From Oscillospiraceae bacterium (GTDB taxonomy: Bacteria > Bacillota > Clostridia > Oscillospirales > Oscillospiraceae): a stretch of DNA of 64,000 nucleotides. Every line of letters begins with the position of its first letter. Position 1 is the first letter of the stretch. Positions 15,563-22,683 of the stretch are shown one piece after another. The stretch is from NCBI GenBank assembly GCA_021769865.1, contig JAETSB010000009.1, positions 1-64,000 of the forward strand. The letters run 5' to 3'. Below the pieces are notes generated by a model, which was given only the letters and a program-made list of their open reading frames with translations, was not told where the DNA came from and did no database searches. The translations under genes were made by a program, and so were the position numbers.

Positions 15563-16848
15563 CCATCATCCACTTCACCAACTACCCCAAGGGCCAGAGC
15601 CGCGCCTGCATGGGAGCGGTGATGAAGTATACGCAGCAGGAGAAGAAAACGCTGTGGAAGGAGCATCAGCTGGTCAGCGGCGTCAACTGCCGCCCGGAAA
15701 GTGTGTATGACGACTTCCTGCGCACCAAGCTGCTCTACCACAAAGAGGGCGGTACAATGTTTTACCACATGGTGCAGTCCTTCCCGGCAGACGAGGAAGC
15801 CGATCCCGTGACCGCTCACGCCGCCGCGCTGAAGCTGGCAGAGTGGTTCCAGGGGCGGGAGGTTCTGGTCTGTACCCACGTTGACCGCGACCACATTCAC
15901 TCCCACTTCCTCATCAACAGCGTCAGCTTTGAGAACGGAAAGAAGCTGCACATCAGCGAACCGGAACTGACCCAGCTGCGCTGGTGCAACGATCAGGTAT
16001 GTGCGGAGTACGGTCTGCCGGTATTCCAATCTCAGAAAAAGAAACGGGTCAAGTCCATGTCCGGCGCTGAGTACCACACCGCCGTCCGAGGAGAGAGCTG
16101 GAAGTTTCGACTGATGAACACCATCGACGAGTGTATGCGGTATGCCCACAGCCGGGAAGAATTTATCGCCCTAATGCGGACAGAAGGCTACGAGGTCCTC
16201 TGGAGCGACAGCCGGAAGAACATCACCTACACCACCCCCGGTGGGATGAAGTGCCGGGATGACCGGCTCCACGATGAAAAATATTTGAAGGAGAGGATGG
16301 AACGTGAGTTCAGAATCCGAGAGGCAGTTATCCATGGAGGAACTGCGCCGGCGGAATATGCAGAGGCCGCCGGAAACAGTCCATCCCACGACAGCGGAAT
16401 GGCAGGAGCTGACCGCGGCCCTGACTGCCATGGGCAATATCCTGGCGGAGCAGATGCTCCTGCTGGAAGAGATATCCGCAAAGCCCAGTCCCTGGACAAC
16501 AAAGGAACAGACGGCGGAGCTGATCCAGGAGACAAAGGAGATTCACCGTCTGCTGGAACAGGCTGGGAAGAAGAGAGAGCGGCGCTTTTCTCTGCCGGAC
16601 ATTCACCTGCCCCGGCCCTCATTGGAATGGCTGCTGCTCCCCGCGATTCTGTTGGGATTGCTGGCGCTGTGGTACGGCTGGGACGCGCTCTGGAACGGTC
16701 TGACGACCCTGTTCCCATAAACGACGCTGCCGCCGTCCATCGGCACACTGACAGCAAAACGCTTCGCAGAGAGCGGGAAAAGAAAATCGCCCTCGGTCAC
16801 AAGGAGGACGACCATGAGGATACACAAACCTGGCAGCAGACCATGTGA
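15550..16848 (+). CDS. mobA: MobA/VirD2-type relaxase (MOBP)
   Basis: The relaxase nicks oriT and stays bound to the 5' end through a tyrosine, piloting the strand into a helper conjugation channel. The N-terminal domain shows the likely nucleophile in AVMKYTQQEKKT and the metal-binding three-His motif THVDRDHIHSHFLI, both typical of the family. A GTG at 15550 with GAGGGGGAG upstream is the start and overlaps mobC. From about residue 255 on, the protein becomes low in complexity and Gly/Ala/Asp-rich. That part coincides with a good ORF in another frame (16304-16720), so the relaxase tail may be largely a by-product of the overlap. The 432-aa reading ends at 16848. Confidence 0.85.
   Translation: MGQIAIIHFTNYPKGQSRACMGAVMKYTQQEKKTLWKEHQLVSGVNCRPESVYDDFLRTKLLYHKEGGTMFYHMVQSFPADEEADPVTAHAAALKLAEWFQGREVLVCTHVDRDHIHSHFLINSVSFENGKKLHISEPELTQLRWCNDQVCAEYGLPVFQSQKKKRVKSMSGAEYHTAVRGESWKFRLMNTIDECMRYAHSREEFIALMRTEGYEVLWSDSRKNITYTTPGGMKCRDDRLHDEKYLKERMEREFRIREAVIHGGTAPAEYAEAAGNSPSHDSGMAGADRGPDCHGQYPGGADAPAGRDIRKAQSLDNKGTDGGADPGDKGDSPSAGTGWEEERAALFSAGHSPAPALIGMAAAPRDSVGIAGAVVRLGRALERSDDPVPINDAAAVHRHTDSKTLRREREKKIALGHKEDDHEDTQTWQQTM
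16304..16720 (+). CDS. MobB-like membrane protein in an alternative frame within mobA
   Basis: This 138-aa ORF lies entirely within the relaxase gene but in another frame, starting at a GTG preceded by GGAGAGGATGGAAC. Its sequence looks protein-like: a helical acidic N-terminus (SERQLSMEELRRRNMQ), a coiled-coil middle, and one strong transmembrane helix near the C-terminus (LEWLLLPAILLGLLALWYGW). The relaxase frame over the same bases is low complexity. In RSF1010, mobB likewise overlaps mobA in another frame and supplies a membrane helix that aids transfer, so an analogous role is plausible. There is no clear sequence match to MobB. Confidence 0.65.
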   Translation: MSSESERQLSMEELRRRNMQRPPETVHPTTAEWQELTAALTAMGNILAEQMLLLEEISAKPSPWTTKEQTAELIQETKEIHRLLEQAGKKRERRFSLPDIHLPRPSLEWLLLPAILLGLLALWYGWDALWNGLTTLFP

Positions 16849-16901
16849 GAAATCTCAAACGGTATAAGTCAAGCAAAATCTGGAAAACCTACTTGCAGGG
16901 C

Positions 16902-16936
16902 CCCCGCCGCAAACCAGCGCAGCGTTTGTGGCGGGG
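16902..16936 (+). repeat. 13-bp hairpin between relaxase and small ORF
   Basis: CCCCGCCGCAAAC (16902-16914) pairs with GTTTGTGGCGGGG (16924-16936), with one G-U pair, across a 9-nt loop. No T-run follows. It could be an RNA attenuator or a DNA structure used in strand processing. Nothing else stands out between 16849 and 17026 apart from the ribosome site GAGAGGAGGA. Confidence 0.45.
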
Positions 16937-17026
16937 AGAGGAGGAAGGAATGGAGCGGGCGGAGTCCTCGCCATTAGGCGGGGACGCAGCAGAGCGAAAT
17001 TTCTTCCAACGAGAGGAGGACAGCCC

Positions 17027-17182
17027 TTGTCCGAGAAGAAATCACAGCAGCGACGGGACCTGGCGGGACAGCTCTGGCTGTCCTACTACAACCGGGTGCT
17101 CTACGAAAAAGGTATGATCACGGAGCAGGAGCGCAGCCGGATGGCCTTGAAAATCAACAACTGGAAAGCGCCGGCGCTCTGA
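17027..17182 (+). CDS. Small helical protein upstream of the integrase
   Basis: From a TTG with GAGGAGGACAGCCC directly ahead, this encodes 51 aa, beginning LSEKKSQQRRDLAGQLWLSY and ending in a second helix (MITEQERSRMALKI). The upstream part of the ORF-track version is not needed. I do not recognise it. Its place between the mobilization genes and the integrase, with a terminator right behind it, makes a small DNA-binding or recombination-directionality role conceivable, but that is a guess. Confidence 0.55.
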   Translation: MSEKKSQQRRDLAGQLWLSYYNRVLYEKGMITEQERSRMALKINNWKAPAL

Positions 17183-17186
17183 AGCG

Positions 17187-17227
17187 GCAAGGGACTGCGA
17201 AATGTTTCGCAGTCCCTTGCTTTTTTT
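17187..17227 (+). terminator. Strong intrinsic terminator before the integrase
   Basis: GCAAGGGACTGCGAAA-TG-TTTCGCAGTCCCTTGC is a perfect 16-bp stem followed by seven Ts. It separates the mobilization operon from the integrase. Confidence 0.9.
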
Positions 17228-17244
17228 GCGTTCTGTGATATACT
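17217..17244 (+). promoter_or_regulatory. Promoter of the serine integrase
   Basis: TTGCTT (17217-17222), a 16-bp spacer and TATACT (17239-17244) with a TGA extended element. The -35 is built into the tail of the preceding terminator. Confidence 0.55.
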
Positions 17245-17287
17245 ACAAATAGAACATGATAAAACGAAATTTAAAGGGAGGCGAGTC

Positions 17288-18952
17288 ATGGACCTGCACA
17301 GCATACGCCAGTCTCTGCGTACCAAATCCGTCTACGATATCCCCTTGCGGGTGACCTTCTACGCACGGGTGTCCTCCGAGAGTGACGAACAGCTCAACTC
17401 CCTGGGCAACCAAGTGAGCTACTACGAGGAGTTTATCCGCAAGAACTCCTCCTGGGAGTATGTGGAGGGCTATGTGGACGAGGGCCTGTCCGCCGCCACC
17501 ACCAAAAAACGGGAGGACTTCCACCGCATGGTGGAGGACGGCAAAGCGGGGCTCTTTGACCTCATCATTACCAAGGAGATCACCCGCTTCGCACGAAACA
17601 CCCTGGACTCCATTCTCTATACCCGGGAGCTGCTCAGCGCCGGAGTCGGGGTGTTTTTCCAGAACGACAACATCAACACCTTCGACGAGGACTCCGAACT
17701 CCGCCTGACCATCATGTCCGGCATCGCCCAGGACGAACTGCGGAAGCTCTCCAGCCGCGTCAAGTTCGGCCACGCTCAGGCGATCAAGAAAAGTGTGGTC
17801 TTGGGCAACAGCCGCATCTTCGGCTACGTCAAGGACGGCGGGCGGCTGGTCATCGACGAGGACGAGGCCCCTATGGTCCGGGAGCTCTTCGAGCTGTATG
17901 CCACCGGCGATTACAGCATGAAGCAGATCGAAACACGATTCTGGGACAAAGGCTACCGGAACCACAATGGAAAACGAATCGCCCACACCACCATGTCCGG
18001 GGTCATCTCCAACCCCAAATACAAGGGCTACTATGTAGGCAACAAGGTCAAGGTGGTGGATCTGTTCACCAAGAAACAGAAATTTCTTCCGCCGGAGGAG
18101 TGGGTGATGTTCAAGGACGAGACGGGGGAAATTGTCCCCGCCATCGTCTCCGAGGAATTGTGGGACCGGGCCAACGCCGTGCTGAAAAAGCGCAGCGAGG
18201 ACGTGAAGGGCCGGCAGGGCATCTGCAACCACGCCAACCTCCTGACCGGCAAGCTGTTCTGTACCGACTGCGGGACGACCTATTACCGCCGGGATTCGGT
18301 GGACAAGACCGGCAAGAAAAACAGCAAATGGGTCTGCTCCGGAAAAATCAAGAATGGGGCGGATTCCTGCGCTTCTTTCCCAATTTACGAAGAAGAACTA
18401 AAGCCACTGCTCTTTGAGGTGTTTCAGGAAACCGAGGCGGACGCCAACGCTCTCATAGAGGAATACATTGAAATGTACAAGTCCATGGGGGATGGTGAGG
18501 ACACAGCCAAGCAGATCGCCGCCCTGCGACAGCAAATCGAACTGGCCCAGAAAAAGAAAAGCAAGCTCCTGGGCTACAACGCCGCCGGGCAGCTCTCTGA
18601 CCGGGATTTCCTCGCCATGAACAAGGACTGTGACCGGGAGATGGACGAGGCGGAACGGCAAATCTATGACCTGGAACAGCAGCAGCTCTCCAAGGCGGAG
18701 TTCAAAAAGCACATTGACACCATCCGCCGGGTGCTCCGGGAGGCCAAGCGGGACGCCGCCCAAGGGATCATCAACAAGGAATTTGTGGACCGCTACATTG
18801 ACAAAATTTTCGTCACCCCCGAGGATGGCCGCTTAAAGCTGCAAATCAAGATATTTACAGGTGATACGACGGACAAATACCTCACCAATCTCAGGTGTCG
18901 TACGGGTCACACGTTCAAGAAGATGATCGAGTCCTACGAGAAGTCCCTGTAA
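17288..18952 (+). CDS. Large serine integrase of the mobilizable element
   Basis: This 554-aa recombinase should integrate and excise the element. The resolvase domain shows the catalytic Ser in FYARVSSESDEQL and the ITKEITRFARNTLD segment. A recombinase domain follows, then a zinc ribbon (FCTDCGTTYYRR...C, about residues 320-360), a coiled-coil motif (IAALRQQIELAQKKKSK) and a C-terminal domain. AAGGGAGGCGAGTC precedes the ATG. The last 12 codons (KKMIESYEKSL and stop) are not integrase sequence but the 3' end of the host SASP gene. The protein therefore crosses attR. In the circular element the frame would instead continue as KKMTTVRTMKFERADRT... for about 29 residues past the core, to a stop at 4406. 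Confidence 0.9.
   Translation: MDLHSIRQSLRTKSVYDIPLRVTFYARVSSESDEQLNSLGNQVSYYEEFIRKNSSWEYVEGYVDEGLSAATTKKREDFHRMVEDGKAGLFDLIITKEITRFARNTLDSILYTRELLSAGVGVFFQNDNINTFDEDSELRLTIMSGIAQDELRKLSSRVKFGHAQAIKKSVVLGNSRIFGYVKDGGRLVIDEDEAPMVRELFELYATGDYSMKQIETRFWDKGYRNHNGKRIAHTTMSGVISNPKYKGYYVGNKVKVVDLFTKKQKFLPPEEWVMFKDETGEIVPAIVSEELWDRANAVLKKRSEDVKGRQGICNHANLLTGKLFCTDCGTTYYRRDSVDKTGKKNSKWVCSGKIKNGADSCASFPIYEEELKPLLFEVFQETEADANALIEEYIEMYKSMGDGEDTAKQIAALRQQIELAQKKKSKLLGYNAAGQLSDRDFLAMNKDCDREMDEAERQIYDLEQQQLSKAEFKKHIDTIRRVLREAKRDAAQGIINKEFVDRYIDKIFVTPEDGRLKLQIKIFTGDTTDKYLTNLRCRTGHTFKKMIESYEKSL
18917..18926 (+). repeat. attR core AAGAAGATGA
   Basis: Right copy of the 10-bp direct repeat. It lies inside the integrase reading frame (codons F-KKM) and is followed by native SASP codons. 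Confidence 0.65.
18917..18952 (+). pseudogene. SASP gene, displaced 3' end
   Basis: KKMIESYEKSL plus stop is the expected ending of the SASP fragment at 4224-4313 and is in frame with both the fragment (through the shared core) and the integrase. The native terminator follows at 18971. Confidence 0.75.
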
Positions 18953-18970
18953 CTTCCCGCTGGAACAAAT

Positions 18971-18998
18971 GGGGGAGAGGCGTGACCGCCTCTCCCCC
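18971..18998. terminator. Bidirectional terminator between the SASP end and dpaB
   Basis: GGGGGAGAGGCG-TGAC-CGCCTCTCCCCC is a perfect 12-bp stem with moderately T-rich sequence on both sides. It serves the convergent SASP/integrase and dpa genes. Confidence 0.7.
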
Positions 18999-19011
18999 GT
19001 TTCTCATTCTC

Positions 19012-19587
19012 TCACCGCAACAAAATCGGCTGGATCTGTCTCCCCTGCAGGGCGGCCTCCACCGTCTCCGGCAGCTTTGAAAAATCCGCCACCAGGGAGC
19101 TGGGCTTCTGCGCCGCATTGTCCTGCCCAAAGGGCACAAAATAGTAATTTTTTCGGACCAGCAGCTCGCCGATGTTCTTCGCCCCCGCCGCCAGGCCGTC
19201 GTTGCTGGACACCGCCAGCACCACCGGACGGCCGTTCCGCAAATGGGACTTGGCCGCCATGGTCACCGACGTGTCCGCGATGCCCGCCGCCAGCTTGGCG
19301 ATGGTGTTCCCCGTGGCCGGGGCGATCACCAGTACATCCAGCAAGCCCTTGGGCCCGATGGGCTCCACCGACGGGATGTCCAGCAGGGCGTCGTTCCCCG
19401 TCAGGTCCTCCAGCCGTTCCAGCAGGTCTTCCGACGTGCCGAAGCGGGTGTCCGTAAAAGCGGAAATCTCCGAGACAATGGGAATCACCGTCTCGTAGAT
19501 CCCCGTCAGCGCCTCCAGAGCCTTCAGCACCTTCTCATGGGTGCAGAAGGAGCCGCAAACCGCGAAACCGACCCGTTCCTTGCGCAT
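19012..19587 (-). CDS. dpaB: Dipicolinate synthase subunit B
   Basis: DpaB (SpoVFB) is the flavoprotein-like subunit that, with DpaA, makes dipicolinic acid from dihydrodipicolinate in the mother cell for loading into the spore core. The 191-aa protein has the flavoprotein fold signature in FAVCGSFCTHEKVL near the N-terminus and VIAPATGNTIAKLA in the middle, followed by NDGLAAGAKNIGELL. Its length is normal. ATG 19587 has GAGGTGACC ahead of it; the GTG 9 bases upstream in the track is less likely. It is coupled to dpaA, whose stop lies 10 bp upstream. Confidence 0.93.
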   Translation of the reverse strand: MRKERVGFAVCGSFCTHEKVLKALEALTGIYETVIPIVSEISAFTDTRFGTSEDLLERLEDLTGNDALLDIPSVEPIGPKGLLDVLVIAPATGNTIAKLAAGIADTSVTMAAKSHLRNGRPVVLAVSSNDGLAAGAKNIGELLVRKNYYFVPFGQDNAAQKPSSLVADFSKLPETVEAALQGRQIQPILLR

Positions 19588-19597
19588 ACAGGTCACC

Positions 19598-20428
19598 TCA
19601 TTCTTCCAATAAGATGTAATTCACCGCGTCCCGGATGGCCGCCGCCGCAGACCGGGGCGACAGCCGCCCCGGCAGGGAACGGGCCCAGAGCACCTCCGGG
19701 CCGTCCTCCGCCGCCTCGATGCCCCGGACGGAGGCCAGGTCCATCAGCAGGCAGTCCGGCCGCAGCTGGGCCAGAAGCGGCCCGCCCAGGACGGGAGAGG
19801 GGATCGTATTGAACACCGCGCCGAAGGCACTCAAGTGGCCGTCCAGCCTTCCGGTCTCCAGGGCGCTGTACCCGTAAGCCCGGATCCAGGCCAGGTCCTC
19901 CGGCCGTCTAGCCGTAGCCGTGACCCTGGCCCCCAGGCCGTGGAGGCGGCAGCTCAGCAGCTTCCCGATGCGGCCGAAGCCCAATACCAGGCATTCCTGT
20001 CCCAAAAGGGTCCGGTCCAGATGTTCCATGGCGGTCTGGACGGCCCCTTCCGCCGTGGCGGCGGCGTTGGCCACCGCCAGCTCCTCCCGGAGAAAGTAGT
20101 CCTCCACCGTCAGGCCCAGAGATTCCGCTTCCTGCCGCTGCTGGGGCCGCACCTGACCCGCCAGGATCCGCTGCCGGGGCCGGAGGCGGCGGAACAGGTC
20201 CGCCGTGGGCACCGCCCCCTCCTCGCAGTTCAAAACGCCGTCGCCCTTGCACAGCGGCAGGGGCAGGATCACCACATCGGCGGAGGCGGCGCGGTCCAGC
20301 GTATCCGCCCCCACGGGCTTCCAGCGGTCCAGGCCGTACGTACGGACGGAATGGCCGTCCCCGGCCAGCAGCCGGGCCAGCTCCGCCTGGCGGCGGTCCC
20401 CGCCGATGACGCCAAAGGTCTTGTTCAT
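19598..20428 (-). CDS. dpaA: Dipicolinate synthase subunit A
   Basis: DpaA (SpoVFA) is the NAD(P)-binding dehydrogenase-like subunit of dipicolinate synthase. The 276-aa protein opens with a Rossmann-like MNKTFGVIGGDRRQAELARLL and has a second nucleotide-binding loop, CLVLGFGRIGKLLSCRL, typical of the family. ATG 20428 follows GAGGGGGAG and is preferred over the longer track version. It forms a two-gene operon with dpaB. In spore formers this operon is controlled by late mother-cell sigma factor; I could not pick out that promoter here. Confidence 0.92.
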   Translation of the reverse strand: MNKTFGVIGGDRRQAELARLLAGDGHSVRTYGLDRWKPVGADTLDRAASADVVILPLPLCKGDGVLNCEEGAVPTADLFRRLRPRQRILAGQVRPQQRQEAESLGLTVEDYFLREELAVANAAATAEGAVQTAMEHLDRTLLGQECLVLGFGRIGKLLSCRLHGLGARVTATARRPEDLAWIRAYGYSALETGRLDGHLSAFGAVFNTIPSPVLGGPLLAQLRPDCLLMDLASVRGIEAAEDGPEVLWARSLPGRLSPRSAAAAIRDAVNYILLEE

Positions 20429-20478
20429 CTCAACACTCCCCCTCGCTCCATGGTATGGCCGGGGACCGGAATGGGTGA

Positions 20479-20507
20479 TTGTCTTTTCCCGGCGGACGTG
20501 GTACAAT
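20479..20507 (+). promoter_or_regulatory. Promoter of the HAD nucleotidase
   Basis: TTGTCT (20479-20484), a 17-bp spacer, and TACAAT (20502-20507) preceded by TGG. It lies 32 bp before the start of the gene. Confidence 0.65.
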
Positions 20508-20539
20508 GGGGACAGTCAAACTTCCGGAAAGGATGTTCT

Positions 20540-21226
20540 ATGATGAACTACGAATACCTTCTCTTCGACGCCGACGACACCCTGTTCGACTTTCCCAAAG
20601 CCTCCTCCCGGGCCTTCGAGGCCATGTGCCAAGCCCATGACATCCCCTACACGCCGGAGGTCTACCGGATCTATCACGAGATCAACCTGGAGCTCTGGAC
20701 CGCCTTCGACCGGGGCGAGGTGACGAAGGAGTTCGTCACCCTGGAGCGTTACGTTCGCTTTTTGAAGGCTGTCCACCTGAGCCGGGACCCGGCGGCCTGC
20801 AACCGGGACTACCTGGCCGCCCTGGGCCAGGGGGTCTATCCCCTGCCCCACGCCGAGGCGGTCTGCCGGAAGCTGAAAGACCGGGGGCACCGCATGTACA
20901 TCATCACCAACGCCGTGGCCTCTGTCCAGCGGAGCCGCCTCCGGGGCAGCGTGTTCGCGGAGCTCTTCGAGGCCGCCTTCATCTCCGAGGAGGCCGGGGC
21001 CGCCAAGCCCAGCAAAGCCTACTTTGACTACGTGCGCGGCCAGCTTCCCGGCCTGACGGGCGAAAACGCCCTGGTCATCGGGGACTCCCTGACCACCGAC
21101 ATCCAGGGGGCCAACAACGCCGGCCTCCCCTGCTGCTGGGTCAACCCGGCAAAAAAGCCCCGGCGGGAGGGGCTGCGGGTGGACTTTGAGATCGCCGATC
21201 TGCGGGAACTTTTGGCCATCGTATGA
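20540..21226 (+). CDS. YjjG-type HAD hydrolase (pyrimidine nucleotidase-like)
   Basis: This 228-aa haloacid-dehalogenase phosphatase resembles the YjjG/PynA group, which dephosphorylates non-canonical pyrimidine nucleotides. Motif I is LLFDADDTLFDF, motif II is MYIITNAV, the Lys of motif III lies in AAKPSKAYFDY, and motif IV is ALVIGDSLTTDIQGA. The helical cap lies between motifs I and II. AAAGGA precedes the ATGATG start. It is transcribed alone, between dpaA (divergent) and cca (convergent). The exact substrate cannot be assigned. Confidence 0.85.
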   Translation: MMNYEYLLFDADDTLFDFPKASSRAFEAMCQAHDIPYTPEVYRIYHEINLELWTAFDRGEVTKEFVTLERYVRFLKAVHLSRDPAACNRDYLAALGQGVYPLPHAEAVCRKLKDRGHRMYIITNAVASVQRSRLRGSVFAELFEAAFISEEAGAAKPSKAYFDYVRGQLPGLTGENALVIGDSLTTDIQGANNAGLPCCWVNPAKKPRREGLRVDFEIADLRELLAIV

Positions 21227-21233
21227 GGACGTG

Positions 21234-21263
21234 AAAGCGGTGCTGCAAAACCAGCACCGCTTT
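21234..21263. terminator. Bidirectional terminator between the HAD gene and cca
   Basis: AAAGCGGTGCTG-CAAAAC-CAGCACCGCTTT is a perfect 12-bp stem with A/T ends, placed between convergent genes. Confidence 0.75.
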
Positions 21264-21274
21264 CTGCATCTGTT

Positions 21275-22588
21275 TCAGGCCCCTCGAAGATACTCCAGCA
21301 ACGCCTCCCGCTCGTTGGGCAGCGTACCGTCCACCACCTTCCCCAGAAGCTCCTCCAGCGCCGCCCCGACGGCGGGGCCGGAGAGTCCCAGGGCCAGCAG
21401 GTCCCGCCCGTTGACCGCCAGCTGCTTCAGAGAGAAGCAGGCGTCCTCCGCCAGGAGCCGGTCCAAAATCTCCTCCGCTTTATCCAGCTCCTTCTGCCGG
21501 TCCCAGTAGGCCGGAGCCTGTCCAAAATTGTCCGCCCGCTTCACCAGAATCAGGCGGCGCAGGTCTCTCTCCCCCAGTATTCTCAGGGCCCGGCGGATGG
21601 ACTTGTCCGTCCGGGGGATATCCTTGTCGTGCCACTCCACCAGCCGGACCACGGTCTCCCGGAACTCCGTTCCGCACTTCAACCGCCGGAGCATCCGGTC
21701 CGCCAGCTCCCGGCTGACGGCAGGGTGGCCGTAGAAATGGCCCACGCCCGCCTCGTCCACGGTGAAGCTGTCCGGTTTCCCCACGTCGTGGAGGAGCATG
21801 GTGCAGCGGAGCACCAGGTCCTCCGGCACGGCCGCCAGGGCGTGGAGGGTGTGCTCCCACACGTCGTAGCAGTGGTGGCGGTTCCGCTGGCCGAAGCCCA
21901 CCATGGGGAGGAGCTCCGGCCAGAAGACGCCGAAGACCTCCGGATAGCCCCGCAGGACCTCCGCCGCGTGTTTTCCTGGAAGGAGCTTGAAAAACTCCGT
22001 TTGAATCCGCTCCGCGGCCACGTCCGCCAGCCCCTCCCGGTTCCGGCGGAGGGCCGCCGCCGTCCCGGGCTCGATCTCCAGGTCCAGCGCCGCCGCGAAG
22101 CGGAGGCCCCGGAGAATACGAAGGGCGTCCTCCTGAAACCGCCGGTCCGGATCTCCCACACAGCGGAGGATTCCCCGATGGAGGTCCTCCCGCCCGCCGA
22201 AGGGGTCCCGGAACTCCCCCCGGAGGTTCCGGGCCATGGCGTTGACGGTGAAGTCCCGCCGGGCCAGGTCCTCGTCCAGGGAGCGGGTGAAGGCGACGGA
22301 CTCCGGGCGGCGGTGATCCCGGTAGGCCCCGTCGATCCGGAAGGTGGTCACCTCCACGGGGCCCCTCGGCGTTTTGACGGTGACGGTGCCGTGCTTCAGC
22401 CCCGTGGGCACTCCATGGGACCCGAACGCCGCCAGGGTCTCCTCCGGCAAAGCGGAGGTGGTCACGTCCCAGTCCCCGGGGCTCTGACCCAGCAGAGCGT
22501 CCCGGACACAGCCGCCCACGCACCACGCCTCATGGCCCGCCGCCTCCAGCGTCTTCAAGACCGCCTGTACATTCTCCGGAATCTCCAT
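21275..22588 (-). CDS. cca: CCA tRNA nucleotidyltransferase
   Basis: This enzyme adds or repairs the 3' CCA end of tRNAs. The 437-aa protein has the class II nucleotidyltransferase head with WCVGGCVRDALLGQSPGDWDVTTSA, where the paired Asp residues bind metal. The RxDF-like segment (ARRDFTVNAMARNL) and a C-terminal HD-type domain with TMLLHDVGKPDSF follow. Presence of the HD domain suggests a repair-capable form. AAAGGGGGAAAACCC precedes the ATG. It is transcribed alone from the promoter at 22630-22658. A poly(A) polymerase function is less likely because the length and motifs fit CCA enzymes. Confidence 0.9.
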   Translation of the reverse strand: MEIPENVQAVLKTLEAAGHEAWCVGGCVRDALLGQSPGDWDVTTSALPEETLAAFGSHGVPTGLKHGTVTVKTPRGPVEVTTFRIDGAYRDHRRPESVAFTRSLDEDLARRDFTVNAMARNLRGEFRDPFGGREDLHRGILRCVGDPDRRFQEDALRILRGLRFAAALDLEIEPGTAAALRRNREGLADVAAERIQTEFFKLLPGKHAAEVLRGYPEVFGVFWPELLPMVGFGQRNRHHCYDVWEHTLHALAAVPEDLVLRCTMLLHDVGKPDSFTVDEAGVGHFYGHPAVSRELADRMLRRLKCGTEFRETVVRLVEWHDKDIPRTDKSIRRALRILGERDLRRLILVKRADNFGQAPAYWDRQKELDKAEEILDRLLAEDACFSLKQLAVNGRDLLALGLSGPAVGAALEELLGKVVDGTLPNEREALLEYLRGA

Positions 22589-22629
22589 GGGTTTTCCCCC
22601 TTTCGCCGTTGCATTTCGCTGATTTCTAT

Positions 22630-22658
22630 ATTATAATAAACTGCTTGCAAGGATACAA
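22630..22658 (-). promoter_or_regulatory. Promoter of cca
   Basis: On the minus strand TTGTAT (22658-22653), a 17-bp spacer and TATAAT (22635-22630). It lies in the short divergent gap to murC. Confidence 0.65.
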
Positions 22659-22683
22659 TCTTTTTTAAAAGGAAGTTGGTTCC

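Larger units (their letters stand above)
4305..18926. mobile_element. Integrative mobilizable element with type I restriction cargo, inserted in a SASP gene
   Basis: The element is bounded by AAGAAGATGA at 4305-4314 and 18917-18926, each flanked on its outer side by SASP coding sequence. Joining the outer flanks restores a normal SASP ending, GGQMVKKMIESYEKSL. Inside lie an ATPase, hsdMSR with an extra ORF, a DUF6076-type gene, a RepA-like ATPase, mobC, a relaxase and a large serine integrase at the right end. There is no conjugation machinery (no VirB4 or coupling protein), so transfer would depend on a helper. In the joined circle the integrase would read through the core into the left-end sequence in the same frame. 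The boundaries are inferred from the split gene and repeat; no empty-site sequence is available here. Confidence 0.75.
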
